Source: Streptoalloteichus hindustanus
GTDB taxonomy: Bacteria > Actinomycetota > Actinomycetes > Mycobacteriales > Pseudonocardiaceae
DNA length: 64,000 nucleotides
Reading direction: 5' to 3'
NCBI RefSeq assembly: GCF_900129375.1
Contig: NZ_FQVN01000003.1
Span: 496,001-560,000 of the forward strand
Shown: in pieces, positions 43,901 to 54,210 of the stretch
How the letters are laid out: each line of letters starts with the position of its first letter
How positions within the stretch are numbered: the first letter of the stretch is position 1
Notes under the pieces: model-generated
Seen by the model: the letters and a program-made list of their open reading frames with translations, nothing else
What the model was told of the DNA's origin: nothing
Database searches by the model: none
Program-made: the position numbers and the translations under genes

Positions 43901-46900
43901 CATGCCCTCGTCGTAGGACGTCCGCTTGCTGGGGATCTTGTCACATCCCGCTGGGGCTGGGCTCTTGGGTCGCCGGTCACCGCCGAAGCACGCCTCCGGA
44001 GCGGGTCCGTAGGTCTCGACCGGGTTGCCCTTCGCGTCGTAGATCGTCGTCGTCTTCCGCCCGGCGGCGTCCGTCTTCGACAACTCCTTGTCGGCGTCAG
44101 CCCACTCGTGTTTGCCGGCCTTTCCGGTCGCGTCCGTGTCAACGAGCATCCGCCCGGCGGCGTCACGCGTGACCCGACGTGAGTAACCCGAGGCGGGACT
44201 CACTCCGGCAACGTCCACTTCCGTCCAGTCCGGTCCGTACGAGTAGTCGTGCCTCGGGCGCTGCGTCGGCTTCTGGTCGACTCCCGTCGGTTCCGGCGCC
44301 TCCACCCACAGAGCACGTTTCTGCCCGTCGTACCCCAGCCGATGGTTGGGGGCTTGCGTGTCGCGCTTCTGCGGGTCGACGACGATCCAGTCCATCGAGG
44401 CGCTGGTTCGCATCTGGTCGAGCAGGTGAACGCTGTTGAAACTGAACTGCGTGAGCTCCGCGCCCGGGTTCTGGAGCTGTGCCAGCCGGCCGTTGAGGTA
44501 GTAGAGATGCGACTTGGCGCCGTCCGGAAGTGCCACCGTGCACAGGAAGCCGGGAGGCGGAGGCCAGTCGTAGCCGGTCCACTTCGGGCATTCCTGGGAT
44601 CCCGAGTAGTGCAGGGTGATCGCCCGGTTGGAGACCGGGTCGATGATCTTGGTCAGGCGAGGGATCGGATTCGACGCGTCCGGCGTCGTCCACTCCATCC
44701 GAGCCGCGGCCGGCTTGCGCGCGTCGACGGGCGACGTAATCGACACGATGTTCCCGGAGGAGTCGAACACGTAGGTCGTGCCGTCAGAATCGATCAGCGT
44801 GAGCTTGCCGTCACCGTCGCGCGACAGGGTGCCGTACTCGCCGGCAGGTGGGGCGTACCCACCATCGGCGAGCTTGGTGTAGGTGTGCGCGGCGCCCGTG
44901 GTGTCCGTGAGCACAACCGTGCTGTCCGTCAGGGCAGCCTTGGTGTAGCCCGTGCCCGTGCCGTCGAGGTCAGCGGACACCGACCACCCCGGCGGCATCG
45001 TGGCCGCGGTCGGCGAGAGCCAGGACGAGGGGACCTCCACCGGAGCGTCAACGTCCTTCTTCGCCCAGAGGCGGACGAAGGCGTCCCGGAGGTGTTCCTG
45101 GTACTCCACCCGGATCGGGTAGTACTTGCCGACCTCCAGTTGCTTGGCGGTCCCGAACCGGGGCGGCTCGGTGCCGCCCATCCAGGTCGACCACTCGTCG
45201 AACACGAGGTCATTGCCGATCCACACCCGCATGCCGTCGTCGTGCTGGCCACCGAACACGTAGCTTCCGGTGGCAGGCACACGCACGTAGCCCTACCAGC
45301 GAATGCGGAACCCGTCCTTGGGAATCACCGGCTCATAGGGTGAGCCGTCGGGCCACCAGTACGAGACCTGGGGATCGGTGCGCACCAGCACCGGCGAGTC
45401 CGTGTCCTTGATCCCGTCGTTCGAGGTGCCCGTGTAGTAGGAGCCGACGAGGCCGGTTTCCTCCACGCCCTGGGAGTTGTAGGTGAACTGGACGGAGACG
45501 TCGCCACCAACGGTCTTCATCGCTGGAGTCGAAGCCCTGGTGATGACGTTTCCGGTCGAGAGGTTGACCGTCACAGGTCCTACCGCGTCACCGGGCACCG
45601 GGCCCTGAGCACCCAGCCGCAGGTCCACCTTGAACTTGCGGGAGGCGGCCAACGTCGACACCGTCTCCGGCATCTTGTCCCTGGCCCGTGCCGTCCAGGT
45701 GTAGTTCACGCCGTCCTTGAGGACTCCGACCGGCACGGTCCAGGACGGGCTGTCGAGCCACCCGGACTTGGCCACCAGCCCCGACTGCCCGTCGGAACCC
45801 GTGGCGACGGAGAACTCGTACTGAACCGTGTCGTTGTCCGGGTCAGTCACAGCCCCGACCGTCAGCACCGGCTGCTTGGTCGACACCACCGCCCGATCAG
45901 ACGGACCTTGGAGTGACGGGGTCGCCGGGGTGCCGTTCTTCGTGGAGAAGCTGTAGACCTGTGAGACGTTCCAGGAGTTGGCCGGCATATAGCCGTCCCG
46001 AACCCTGGCGTACCAGTAGTAGGTCTTGTTCCATTCGAGTGCCGCGGCCGGGATCTTCCACACTGCGGGATTCGACCCACCGGTCTTGGTGATCGTCCCG
46101 GAACTCGCGATCTGAGTGGCGTAGACGTGGACGGGGTCCGTTCCCACGTAGAACTCGACGTACCGGTCGTCTCCGTTGGGGTCCACGGTGTCGACCCCGA
46201 CTTCGATGTCCCTGGTGTGCCACGAGCATCCGTCGCAGCCGGGCTGACCGGTGACGTACGGCCAGTCGTTGTAGGAGATCAACAGGTACGACGCGGTCGG
46301 GGCGGCCTCGTCCACGGCCAGCTTCTTCCAGTACGCGGGGTCGCTGTGGCCGTTGTCGTTGACCATGAAACCGTGCCAGGCGGCGGATCCGTTGGCGTAG
46401 TTCGCCATCCAGTCCGTGATGTCCACGCTGGACTCGCTGCCACCGGCGCCCTCACCCTGCTTACCGCCGGTCGCCTGCCCCGGCTGGTTGTTCCAGGTCA
46501 TGGTGGCCGCGTCCCACGCGATGTTCGCACCCCAGAGCCAGACCCGGCTGACTGGACCACATCCAGTAACCACGCCACTCGGCATGCAGGATCTGCTTGC
46601 CACGGATCGGGTCGATGTTGTAGTTCACATACGCCCGGTTGTTTCCCGCGCCGGGGTAATAGCCGACTTTGAGCACACAGCCAGCGGAGTCAGCACACAG
46701 CTGGCGGCTGTAGTTCTGATCAGGCCAGCCATCACTCACGTACGTGTTGGTGTAGACGTTCGGTCCGTAACCATGCGGATCGCTGAGCGCGGGATCAACC
46801 GTGACCGGGTACTTACGTCCCTGGGTCGACAGCCACTTGCTGTCAACGCTCAGGACGACCAGCCAACCCTTGTCATCCCGCTCGAGCCGCTGCGACACCG

Positions 46901-47766
46901 GTTCCCGCACGGGCTCCATTCCGCTCGCGTCCCACACTGTGGGGGCCGGAATCACCAAGCGGGCCTTGCCCGCCCCGTCCTTGACCGCGATCGAGCCGTC
47001 CTTCTCCGGCTTCGGTTCGAGGTTGGCGGCGACACGCAGCCGGTACTTCCACTCCGGCTTGGACGGCGCCTTGTGGAGGACCAGGTCCTGCTTGAATCCT
47101 CGGTTCAGCACGCGGACCTTCAGGTCCACACCGTCCTGAACACCCTCATAGACAGCGGTGGAGCCGTCCCTCTTCGCGTCACGCACCGCGAAGTCGATGG
47201 GCTCCAGCTCCGCCGAGGCTCCGTCCCGCGTCTGGGCCCGGATCACGGCACCTGGCCCGCTTCGTTCAGGCACTCGCGAGTCGGTGACCGCCGCCTTTGG
47301 TTTGAGCACGCCGTCCTTGCGTTCCAGCTTGGTGTCTACGGGCACCATCTGGCCGCCACCGTCCGGAAACGTTGACGAGATCCCGGTAGAGCTTCACCGC
47401 CCTCGTCCCGTCCGGGTTGCGGAAGACGTTCGCGGTGGGCTTCCGTTCGACGAGCTGGGACTGACCGTCGACGTAACCGGAAGAGTCCTTCACCGGAGCG
47501 GTTGACGGCTTCTTCGTGTCTCCCACAGGTGATGACTGCGAGAAATCACCCTTGGGAAACTCCGGTTGCACCGAGGACCCCGGCTCGTTTCGCAACGGCC
47601 GAATATCCGTCGGTTTTCCGGACGTGGGCTGTGGCGACTCGGCGAGCGAGACCGAAGCGGTCACCGTCGCCTGGGCCACGGACACACCTAATGTGACCGC
47701 CAGGGCGAGAGCGACCATGCGTCTCGCTCGTCTGCGGGCATGCCGAAATCTGTCGGCACGCGTCAT
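40463..47766 (-). pseudogene. RHS/YD-repeat polymorphic toxin gene, broken by two stops and two frameshifts
   Basis: The minus-strand reading begins at ATG 47766 (MTRADRFRHARRRARRMVAL, a long signal peptide) and once encoded about 2,430 residues. In order: signal peptide and pro-region; a DNRLRE/CBM-like domain; fibronectin-like part; a PA14 domain (YVFGGQHDDGMRVWIG); RHS/YD repeats; a second PA14 (SYMFGTAEDGATDGMRFYV); a LamG-like domain (AVDFSGGKVEIPHHDALN); many more YD repeats; the core end [20 protein letters not shown]; and a toxin-like tail of about 150 residues. Lesions: frameshift at about 47345-47365, frameshift at about 46530-46560, in-frame TAG at 45293-45295, and in-frame TGA at 42194-42196 (SYTDV[16 protein letters not shown], where TGG is likely ancestral). 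Confidence 0.85.
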
Positions 47767-48135
47767 GACAAGAACCCCCTTCACGAGCATCGATGCGGGC
47801 CCCCGACTCCCGCGCTCAAACAGGGTTGATCTTGAGTAATCGCCGACACGGACGACAGGGGTCAAATGGATGAAACGGCACCATCGCCGCGTGACCGACG
47901 TCACCCGACGATTGCTCCGAAAAGCTCTGCCGCTATTGCCCTACATGCGGATCGGCGGGAGCCCGCACGAGGAGGTAACGAAAGAAACCGCGAGAGCGTC
48001 CGCTGTGCGCTCTTCTCACGAACGTTGCGGGGTCTACCGCCTTTCTACCTACAGCCTCAAACAAGCTGATACTGCAAACGCCTCAGCGTTTCGCGCGCAT
48101 GGCGGCGAGAGTAGGGAGGCCGACAGGAGAAGGGG
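47767..48135. promoter_or_regulatory. RHS upstream region with CRP-like site
   Basis: GTGACCGACGTCAC (47891-47904) is a GTGA-N6-TCAC palindrome, the CRP/FNR-type operator, 125 bases upstream of the RHS start. The remaining 369-base gap to the MTHFR stop contains no recognisable gene. Confidence 0.5.
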
Positions 48136-49029
48136 TCAGGCGCGGGTGGGGACGAGGCCGAGGCGGGAGACGACCTTGCTCGTGGCCAGGGAGCGGTTGA
48201 GGGTGTAGAAGTGCAGCGCGTTCACGCCCTCGTCGAGCAGTCGTTGCCCCATCTCCGTCGCGATGTCGACGCCTTCGGCGCGCAGCGCCTTCGGGTCGTC
48301 GGCGTAGCGCTCGATCCGCGAGGTGATGGTGGAGGGCACGGGCGCGCCCGCGAGGTGGGCCATCTTCTGGACACCGCGGAAGGTGCTGATCGGCATCATG
48401 CCGGGCAGCAGCGGCACCTCGTCGAGGTCGATCCCTTGCGCGGCAACACGATCGCGGAGCCGCAGGAAGTCCTCGACGTCGAAGAAGAGCTGCGAGATCG
48501 CGTAGTGCGCGCCGGCTCGGATCTTGCGCACCAGGTAGGTGGTGTCGGCCTCGAGGTCGGTCGACCGGGGGTGGCCGTAGGGGAAGGCCGCGACCCCGAC
48601 GCAGAAGTCACCCAGTTCGCGGACCAGCCGGACCAGGTCCTCCGCGTAGGCGAGGCCCTGGGGGTGCCGAATCCACTCGCCGTGCACGTCGCCGGGCGGG
48701 TCGCCCCGCAGCGCGAGGACGTTGTGCACGCCGACGGCCGCGTACCAGCCGATGACGTTGCGCAGCTCGGCCACCGAGTGGTTGACCGCCGTCAGGTGGG
48801 CGACCGGCACGAGCGTCGTCTCCTGCGCGATGCGCCCCGTCACCCGGATGGTGCGGTCCCGCCGCGTGCCGCCGGCGCCGTAGGTAACGGACACGAAGGC
48901 GGGATCGAGCGGCTCCAACGAGCGGACCGCGCGCCAGAGCTGCCGCTCGCCCTCGGAGTCCCGCGGTTCCAGGAACTCCACAGAGAAAACGGGCCGTCCG
49001 CAGCGCACCCGATCGACCACCGCCACCAT
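48136..49029 (-). CDS. Methylenetetrahydrofolate reductase
   Basis: The 297-residue TIM-barrel flavoprotein reduces 5,10-methylene-THF to 5-methyl-THF. Family residues are visible: VFSVEFLEPRD with the catalytic Glu, FVSVTYGAGGTRRDRT, HLTAVNHS, VLALRGDPPG, and AISQLFFDVEDFLRL. It matches Rv2172c by family and position (antisense to idsA2, next to lppM in M. tuberculosis). ATG 49029 is the start. Whether it is the main MetF of the cell cannot be told. Confidence 0.9.
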   Translation of the reverse strand: MVAVVDRVRCGRPVFSVEFLEPRDSEGERQLWRAVRSLEPLDPAFVSVTYGAGGTRRDRTIRVTGRIAQETTLVPVAHLTAVNHSVAELRNVIGWYAAVGVHNVLALRGDPPGDVHGEWIRHPQGLAYAEDLVRLVRELGDFCVGVAAFPYGHPRSTDLEADTTYLVRKIRAGAHYAISQLFFDVEDFLRLRDRVAAQGIDLDEVPLLPGMMPISTFRGVQKMAHLAGAPVPSTITSRIERYADDPKALRAEGVDIATEMGQRLLDEGVNALHFYTLNRSLATSKVVSRLGLVPTRA

Positions 49030-49145
49030 GCTTCGGAGGGTACTTCCGGGACCGATTGCCGAGAGCGGGGTCTCAGGGAATGGGAACAGACATCGTCAAA
49101 TGACCCCGGCACACGTCGCCGACAGCCCCCTTGGAGGATGGGGGC

Positions 49146-50258
49146 GTGCCCGCAACGCCAGACAGCAGCCTCCACTCCGGCCTCGACGTCGACCTGCCGG
49201 GCCACGTCGAGCGGGAGCTGACCGCCTTCCTCGCCGAGCGGCGGGAGGAGGCGGAGCGGATCGACGAGTCCTTCGCGCGGGCGGTGGACGCGTTGTCCGG
49301 CTTCGTACTCGGCGGCGGCAAGCGCATCCGCCCCACCTTCGCCTGGTGGGGGTGGCGGGGCGCCGGCGGCGACCCGGACGGCCCGGAGGCGCCGGCAGTG
49401 CTGCACGCGCTCAGCGCGCTGGAGCTGATCCAGGCGTGCGCGCTGGTGCACGACGACCTCATGGACGACTCCGCGATGCGGCGGGGCTCCCCCACGATCC
49501 ACGTCGCCTTCGGCGAGCGGCACCGCACCGAGGCGTTGCGCGGAGCACCGGAGCGGTTCGGCCTGGCGGCGGCCGTGCTGCTGGGCGACCTGGCGTTGGC
49601 GTGGGCCGACGACATGCTGTTCGAGGCGGATCTGCCCGGCGCGGCGTTGCGCAGGGCCGCCGAGCCGTGGCGCGCGATGCGCACCGAGGTCCTGGCCGGC
49701 CAGTACCTCGACGTGCTCACCCAGGCGCGCGGAGACGAGTCCGTGGAGGCGGCGCTGCGCGTGCCCCGGATGAAGACGGCCGCCTACACCGTGGAGCGCC
49801 CGCTGCACCTGGGCGCGGCGATCGCGGGCGCCGACCGGTCGCTGGTCGACGCGTTCCGCCGGTTCGGGGCGGACCTCGGCATCGCGTTCCAGCTCCGGGA
49901 CGACATGTTGGGCGTGTTCGGCGACCCGGAGGTCACCGGCAAGCCGGCCGGGGACGACCTGCGCGAGGGCAAGCGCACGTTGCTCGTCGCGCTCGGGTTG
50001 GAGCACGCCGAGGCAAGCGGGCGTGCTGACGCGGCCAGGGCGCTGCGGGCGGCGGTGGGCGACCCGGAGTTGTCCGAGGAGCGGGTGGCGGTCGTGCGGG
50101 AGCTGCTGGTCGACCTCGGCGCGGTGGCGGCGGTGGAGCGGCGGATCGAGGAGCTGCGGGAGAACGCGCTGGCCGCGCTCGCCGCCGCCCCGGTCGCGGA
50201 GCCGGCGGCGACCCGACTGGCGGAGCTGGCCGTCGCGGCGACCCGACGCAAGCACTGA
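49146..50258 (+). CDS. idsA2: Polyprenyl (geranylgeranyl-type) diphosphate synthase
   Basis: This enzyme condenses isopentenyl diphosphate onto allylic diphosphates. The first Asp-rich motif is in ALVHDDLMDDS and the second in FQLRDDMLGVFGD; GGGKRIRP is the family's Lys/Arg motif. The 370-residue length and the position after the divergent MTHFR gene match Rv2173 idsA2. GTG 49146 follows GGAGG (49133-49137) at eight bases. Because crtI and crtB lie nearby, it probably supplies geranylgeranyl diphosphate for carotenoids as well as prenyl carriers. Confidence 0.9.
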   Translation: MPATPDSSLHSGLDVDLPGHVERELTAFLAERREEAERIDESFARAVDALSGFVLGGGKRIRPTFAWWGWRGAGGDPDGPEAPAVLHALSALELIQACALVHDDLMDDSAMRRGSPTIHVAFGERHRTEALRGAPERFGLAAAVLLGDLALAWADDMLFEADLPGAALRRAAEPWRAMRTEVLAGQYLDVLTQARGDESVEAALRVPRMKTAAYTVERPLHLGAAIAGADRSLVDAFRRFGADLGIAFQLRDDMLGVFGDPEVTGKPAGDDLREGKRTLLVALGLEHAEASGRADAARALRAAVGDPELSEERVAVVRELLVDLGAVAAVERRIEELRENALAALAAAPVAEPAATRLAELAVAATRRKH

Positions 50259-50731
50259 GTGGCGGAGCTTCGGGCGGATGGCGGCGGTTCGGTCTTCTGG
50301 CTTCGGCATCTCGGGCATCTCGGGCCTCCTGGTTGGCGCGTTCGGGGTGGTCGGGACGGACGGGACGGACGGGACCAGGAAACACGATTCGTGGTTTTCG
50401 TGTCGTTGTTTGTCCACAGGCCTCGGTAGTTATCCACAATCACACCATTGCCGGGTGAATTTTCGTGCCCTCTTTGGGTCGCTATCCACAGGCTGGTTTT
50501 TGGGTGGGCGGCCGGGGGCGGGATGTCGATAGGCTGGAGCGGGGTCGCCCCCCAGGGTGGGTGGGGGCTGTCCGGAGGTAAGGGCCGGGGAAGCGAAGAC
50601 CCGGCCCGCCCGGCGATCATCTCCCCGGCACACAGCCAGCGAGGCCAACCCGGCCCGCCCCCACCGGTTCGCCGCCCGGCCGAGGTCCTCCCGGCCCAGC
50701 GGCCCCTTCCCTCCCCCTCGGAGAACCAGTC
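50259..50731. promoter_or_regulatory. idsA2-crtI gap with DnaA boxes and short tandem repeats
   Basis: Three same-orientation DnaA boxes lie within 81 bases: TTGTCCACA (50410-50418), TTATCCACA (50430-50438) and CTATCCACA (50482-50490), the first matching the high-GC actinobacterial consensus. Two short tandem repeats precede them: GGCATCTCG twice (50305-50322) and GGGACGGAC twice (50353-50370). The segment 50385-50480 is AT-richer than its flanks. No gene is visible, and the crtI promoter must lie here. Confidence 0.6.
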
Positions 50732-52216
50732 GTGAGACGAGTTGCGCACGCCACCGTGCCCGGCCGCACCGATCACGTGGTCGTGGTCGGCGCGGGTCTG
50801 TCCGGGCTGTCGACGGCCCTCCACCTGCTCGGCGCCGGCCGCGCGGTCACGGTGCTGGAGCGCGAGCCGCACCCGGGCGGACGCACCGGCCGGCTGGACG
50901 TCGACGGGTTCCGCATCGACACCGGCCCGACGGTCATGACCATGCCGGAGCTGGTCGACGACGCCCTCGCCGCCGTCGGCTCCTCGCTGGCGGAACGCCT
51001 GGAGCTGACCAAGCTCGACCCCGCCTACCACGCCCGGTTCGCCGACGGCAGCACCCTCGACGTACACACCGACCCGGAGGCCATGGAGACCGAGATCCGC
51101 CGTCTCGCTGGCCCCCAGGAGGCACTGGGCTACCGCCGGCTCCGCGCCTGGCTGACCGAGCTGTACCAGGCGGAGTTCGACCGGTTCGTCGCCTCGAACT
51201 TCGACTCGCCGCTCGACCTGCTGCACCCGTCGCTGGCGAAGGTCGCGGCGCTGGGCGCGTTCGGCCGCCTGGACAACGCGATTGGCCGGTTCGTCCGCGA
51301 CGAGCGGGTGCGCCGCGTGTTCTCGTTCCAGGCGCTCTACGCGGGCCTGCCGCCGCAACAGGCGCTGGCCGCCTACGCCGTCATCCCGTACATGGACACG
51401 ATCCGCGGTGTCTACGCGGTGCGCGGCGGGTTGCGGCAACTCCCCCAAGCGCTCGCCGACGCAGCGACCGAGGCCGGTGCGAAGTTCCGCTACGACACCA
51501 CCGTCGCCGGCCTCGAACGCGCGGGCTCCCGGGTGACGGCCGTCCGCACCGCCGCCGGCGAGCGCATCCCCTGCGACGCCGTGGTCCTCACGACGGACCT
51601 GCCCGTCTCCTACCGCCTGCTCGGCCGCGCGCCGCGCCGCCCGGTCGGGCTTCGCTGGTCCCCCTCCGCCGTGGTGCTGCACCTGGCCAGCGACCGCCGC
51701 GCCGAAAATTTCCCACATCACACGATCTCGTTCGGCGCGGCCTGGCGCGGCACCTTCCGCGAGATCATCCGCGACGGCCGGCTGATGTCGGACCCGTCGT
51801 TGCTGGTCACCACGCCAACCGGCGTCGACCCCGCGCTGGCCCCCGCCGGCCGGCACCTGCACTACGTCCTGGCGCCGTGCCCGAACCTCCAGGCCGGACC
51901 GCTGGACTGGGCGCGCCTCACCCCGGCCTACGTCGACGAGCTCCGGGACGTGCTCGCGGCGCGCGGCCTGCCCGCCGCCGACGGCGAGCTCCTGCACGTG
52001 ACCACGCCGCTGGACTGGGCCGCGCAGGGCCACGCCGCCGGCACCCCGTTCAGCGCGGCGCACACCTTCGCCCAGACCGGCCCGTTCCGGCCGCGGAACC
52101 TGGTGCGGGGCACGGAGAACGCGGTGCTCGCCGGCAGCGGCACCACGCCCGGCGTCGGCATCCCGACCACGCTGGTCTCCGGCCGACTCGCCGCGGCGCG
52201 GATCACCGGGCGGTAG
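50732..52216 (+). CDS. crtI: Phytoene desaturase (CrtI type)
   Basis: This FAD-dependent enzyme introduces double bases into phytoene. The N-terminal dinucleotide motif is VVVGAGLSGLSTALHLL, followed by the second part LEREPHPGGRTGRLDVDGF and DTGPTVMTMP typical of CrtI. Near the C-terminus is the carotenoid-dehydrogenase signature NAVLAGSGTTPGVGIPTTLV. GTG 50732 with GGAG at 50720-50723 gives 494 residues, the normal length. Partner crtB lies 7 kb downstream, separated by unrelated genes. Confidence 0.93.
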   Translation: MRRVAHATVPGRTDHVVVVGAGLSGLSTALHLLGAGRAVTVLEREPHPGGRTGRLDVDGFRIDTGPTVMTMPELVDDALAAVGSSLAERLELTKLDPAYHARFADGSTLDVHTDPEAMETEIRRLAGPQEALGYRRLRAWLTELYQAEFDRFVASNFDSPLDLLHPSLAKVAALGAFGRLDNAIGRFVRDERVRRVFSFQALYAGLPPQQALAAYAVIPYMDTIRGVYAVRGGLRQLPQALADAATEAGAKFRYDTTVAGLERAGSRVTAVRTAAGERIPCDAVVLTTDLPVSYRLLGRAPRRPVGLRWSPSAVVLHLASDRRAENFPHHTISFGAAWRGTFREIIRDGRLMSDPSLLVTTPTGVDPALAPAGRHLHYVLAPCPNLQAGPLDWARLTPAYVDELRDVLAARGLPAADGELLHVTTPLDWAAQGHAAGTPFSAAHTFAQTGPFRPRNLVRGTENAVLAGSGTTPGVGIPTTLVSGRLAAARITGR

Positions 52217-52314
52217 TCGCACCTCCGGGTGATCAGCCGACAGGGGAACCTGCTATCTCTAGGTCCTCACCCACGGTGGCCGTCTCTCCCCGAAAGGGAA
52301 TGACGGCCCGCTCG

Positions 52315-52334
52315 AACGTGACCGAGGTCACGTT
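52315..52334. promoter_or_regulatory. CRP-like operator upstream of the L,D-transpeptidase
   Basis: AACGTGACCGAGGTCACGTT is a 20-base palindrome apart from its central GA and contains GTGA-N6-TCAC. It lies about 71 bases before the ATG. The same pattern occurs at 47891-47904 and 57301-57314. Confidence 0.6.
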
Positions 52335-52405
52335 GGTCATTGCCCAACGTCAGGGCGAGCCAGAGCGTCAAGGGGGGCGGAGGGCAACGACAGTAAGGGG
52401 AACCC

Positions 52406-53596
52406 ATGCTGGGGGAACGACGCCGGGTCCGGCGTTGGGTGACGGTCGGCGCGACCGCACTGGCCGCGGTCGCCCTGGCCGCGACGATGACCTCGTGCAG
52501 TGGGAGCAGCACGCCCAGGGCCGAGGCGCAGGGCAACGCCTCGCCGGCGAGTCCACCGCCGCAGCCGGCCAAGGTCGCCGTGGCGCCGGCCAACGGGGCG
52601 GCGGACGTCGCGCCGGTCGCGCCGGTGAAGGTGGACGTCGTCGACGGGACGATCACCGAGGTCGCCCTGACCAACCAGGAGGGCAAGCAGGTCAAGGGCA
52701 CGCTCGCGCCGGACAAGAAGAGCTGGGTGGTCGGCGAACCGCTCGGCTACGGCAAGAGCTACACGTGGACGGGCAACGCGCTCGGGGCCGACGGCAAGCC
52801 GGCGCCGATCACCGGCTCGTTCACCACGGTCAAGCCGGCGCGCACGATCAGCGCCAGCGTCAACGTCGGTGACCACGAGACCTACGGCATCGCCATGCCG
52901 ATCATGGTCAACTTCTCCGCCCCGGTGCCGGACAAGGCCGCGGTGCAGAAGGCGATGACGGTGGAGTCCTCGGTGCCGACCGAGGGCGCGTGGGGCTGGA
53001 TGGACAACAAGACCGCGGTGTGGCGGCCGAAGGAGTACTGGAAGCCCGGCACCCAGGTCACCGCGAAGATCAAGCTCTACGGCGTGCCGCACGGCAACGG
53101 CGTCTACGGCGCGCAGGACGTGACGTCCACGTTCACCATCGGCCGCTCCCAGGTGGTGCAGGGCAACACGTCGACGCACCGCATGGTGGTCCTCCGCGAC
53201 GGCCAGCAGATCGCCGACTACCCGGCGAGCTACGGCGCCGACAACGACCCGGGCCGCGTGACCCGCAACGGTCGCTACTGGGTCATGTCGCGGCAGAACA
53301 CCGTGCGGATGAAGAACGACAAGTACAACTACGACGTCGTGGTCAACTGGGGCGTGCAGCTGTCCTACAACGGCGAGTACGTCCACGCCTACGACAGCTC
53401 CGCATGGGCGCAGGGCAGCCAGAACGTCTCGCACGGCTGCGTCAACCTGACCACCGCCCGGGCCAAGGAGTACTTCGACGGCGCGCTGGTCGGCGACCCG
53501 GTGGAGATCACCGGCTCGGCGATCGACATCCCGCCGACCGGCAACGACATCTGGGCGGTGCCGTGGGACATGTGGGTGGCCAAGTCCGCCGCATGA
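52406..53596 (+). CDS. L,D-transpeptidase lipoprotein (Ig-like domain plus YkuD)
   Basis: The enzyme forms 3-3 cross-links in peptidoglycan. The signal peptide ends in a lipobox with C31 (ATMTSC). Ig-like domains cover about residues 70-240, and the YkuD catalytic domain holds SHGCVNLT with the nucleophilic cysteine, preceded by VHAYDSSAWAQGSQNV. Length 396 is typical of the LdtMt2-type architecture. ATG 52406 has AGGGGAA upstream. A CRP-like palindrome precedes it and a terminator follows. Confidence 0.92.
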   Translation: MLGERRRVRRWVTVGATALAAVALAATMTSCSGSSTPRAEAQGNASPASPPPQPAKVAVAPANGAADVAPVAPVKVDVVDGTITEVALTNQEGKQVKGTLAPDKKSWVVGEPLGYGKSYTWTGNALGADGKPAPITGSFTTVKPARTISASVNVGDHETYGIAMPIMVNFSAPVPDKAAVQKAMTVESSVPTEGAWGWMDNKTAVWRPKEYWKPGTQVTAKIKLYGVPHGNGVYGAQDVTSTFTIGRSQVVQGNTSTHRMVVLRDGQQIADYPASYGADNDPGRVTRNGRYWVMSRQNTVRMKNDKYNYDVVVNWGVQLSYNGEYVHAYDSSAWAQGSQNVSHGCVNLTTARAKEYFDGALVGDPVEITGSAIDIPPTGNDIWAVPWDMWVAKSAA

Positions 53597-53618
53597 GCCG
53601 CGAGCTCGACAGAGGACG

Positions 53619-53653
53619 CGACGCGCCAGTGGGCCCCGCCCGCTGGCGCGTCG
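53619..53653. terminator. Terminator after the L,D-transpeptidase gene
   Basis: An 11-bp stem (core GACGCGCCAG at 53620-53629 with CTGGCGCGTC at 53643-53652) with a 13-base loop is followed by a short T-rich run, between convergent genes. Confidence 0.7.
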
Positions 53654-53687
53654 TCGCTTTCCGGGATCGTCCGAAGTGGACCTCGGC

Positions 53688-54047
53688 TCAGCTCCGGCGG
53701 TCGAGCGTCGGGGCCTCCGGCACCTCCATCCCGCACACGAGGAGCACCCGGTCGGGATTGGTCAGGTACTCGTGCGTCTTCCGCACCACCGCGCACGGCC
53801 ACGGCTCGCGGAGCAGCCACCACCCCCGCCACCGGTGACCGCAGCTCGCGCAGTGCCCCGCCGCGTCCGGCCGGTGCTCCCGGAGCAGGGACCGGACCAG
53901 GCTGACGATCGTCGGCACCTCGATTTCCGCGAGACGCAGCCTGGCTTTCTCCGACCCGTCCCCCACGACCAGTTCCACGTTGTCCAGGTACTCGTACAGC
54001 CGATCCTCCAACTCGTCGAACGCGGCGACCACCGCCGTCGACACCAT
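53688..54047 (-). CDS. Small protein with a Cys-X2-Cys motif, unknown
   Basis: This is a 119-residue soluble protein. Residues 1-55 are helical and acidic (VAAFDELEDRLYEYLDNVEL). A CASCGHRW motif is followed by further His and Cys (CAVVRKTHEYLT), which may bind a metal. It is divergent from the XRE regulator. I do not recognise the family. Confidence 0.55.
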   Translation of the reverse strand: MVSTAVVAAFDELEDRLYEYLDNVELVVGDGSEKARLRLAEIEVPTIVSLVRSLLREHRPDAAGHCASCGHRWRGWWLLREPWPCAVVRKTHEYLTNPDRVLLVCGMEVPEAPTLDRRS

Positions 54048-54210
54048 CCCGATCCTCCCTCGACGTGGATTCGCCCTGGCGCCGGAAATTTCCGGTCAAT
54101 GTCAGGCCGACACGCAACCGCACTTTCGGGTGAATGGTCGTGAATGGGCTGGCGGAAAACCCTCATCGATCCCCTACCTTCCTCGCCGAGTCCGACGGAA
54201 GGAGCGATCG

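Noticed and set aside
50410-50490. Chromosome origin suggested by the DnaA boxes
   Set aside because: Only three boxes, and dnaA, dnaN, gyr and rpmH are absent from the window.
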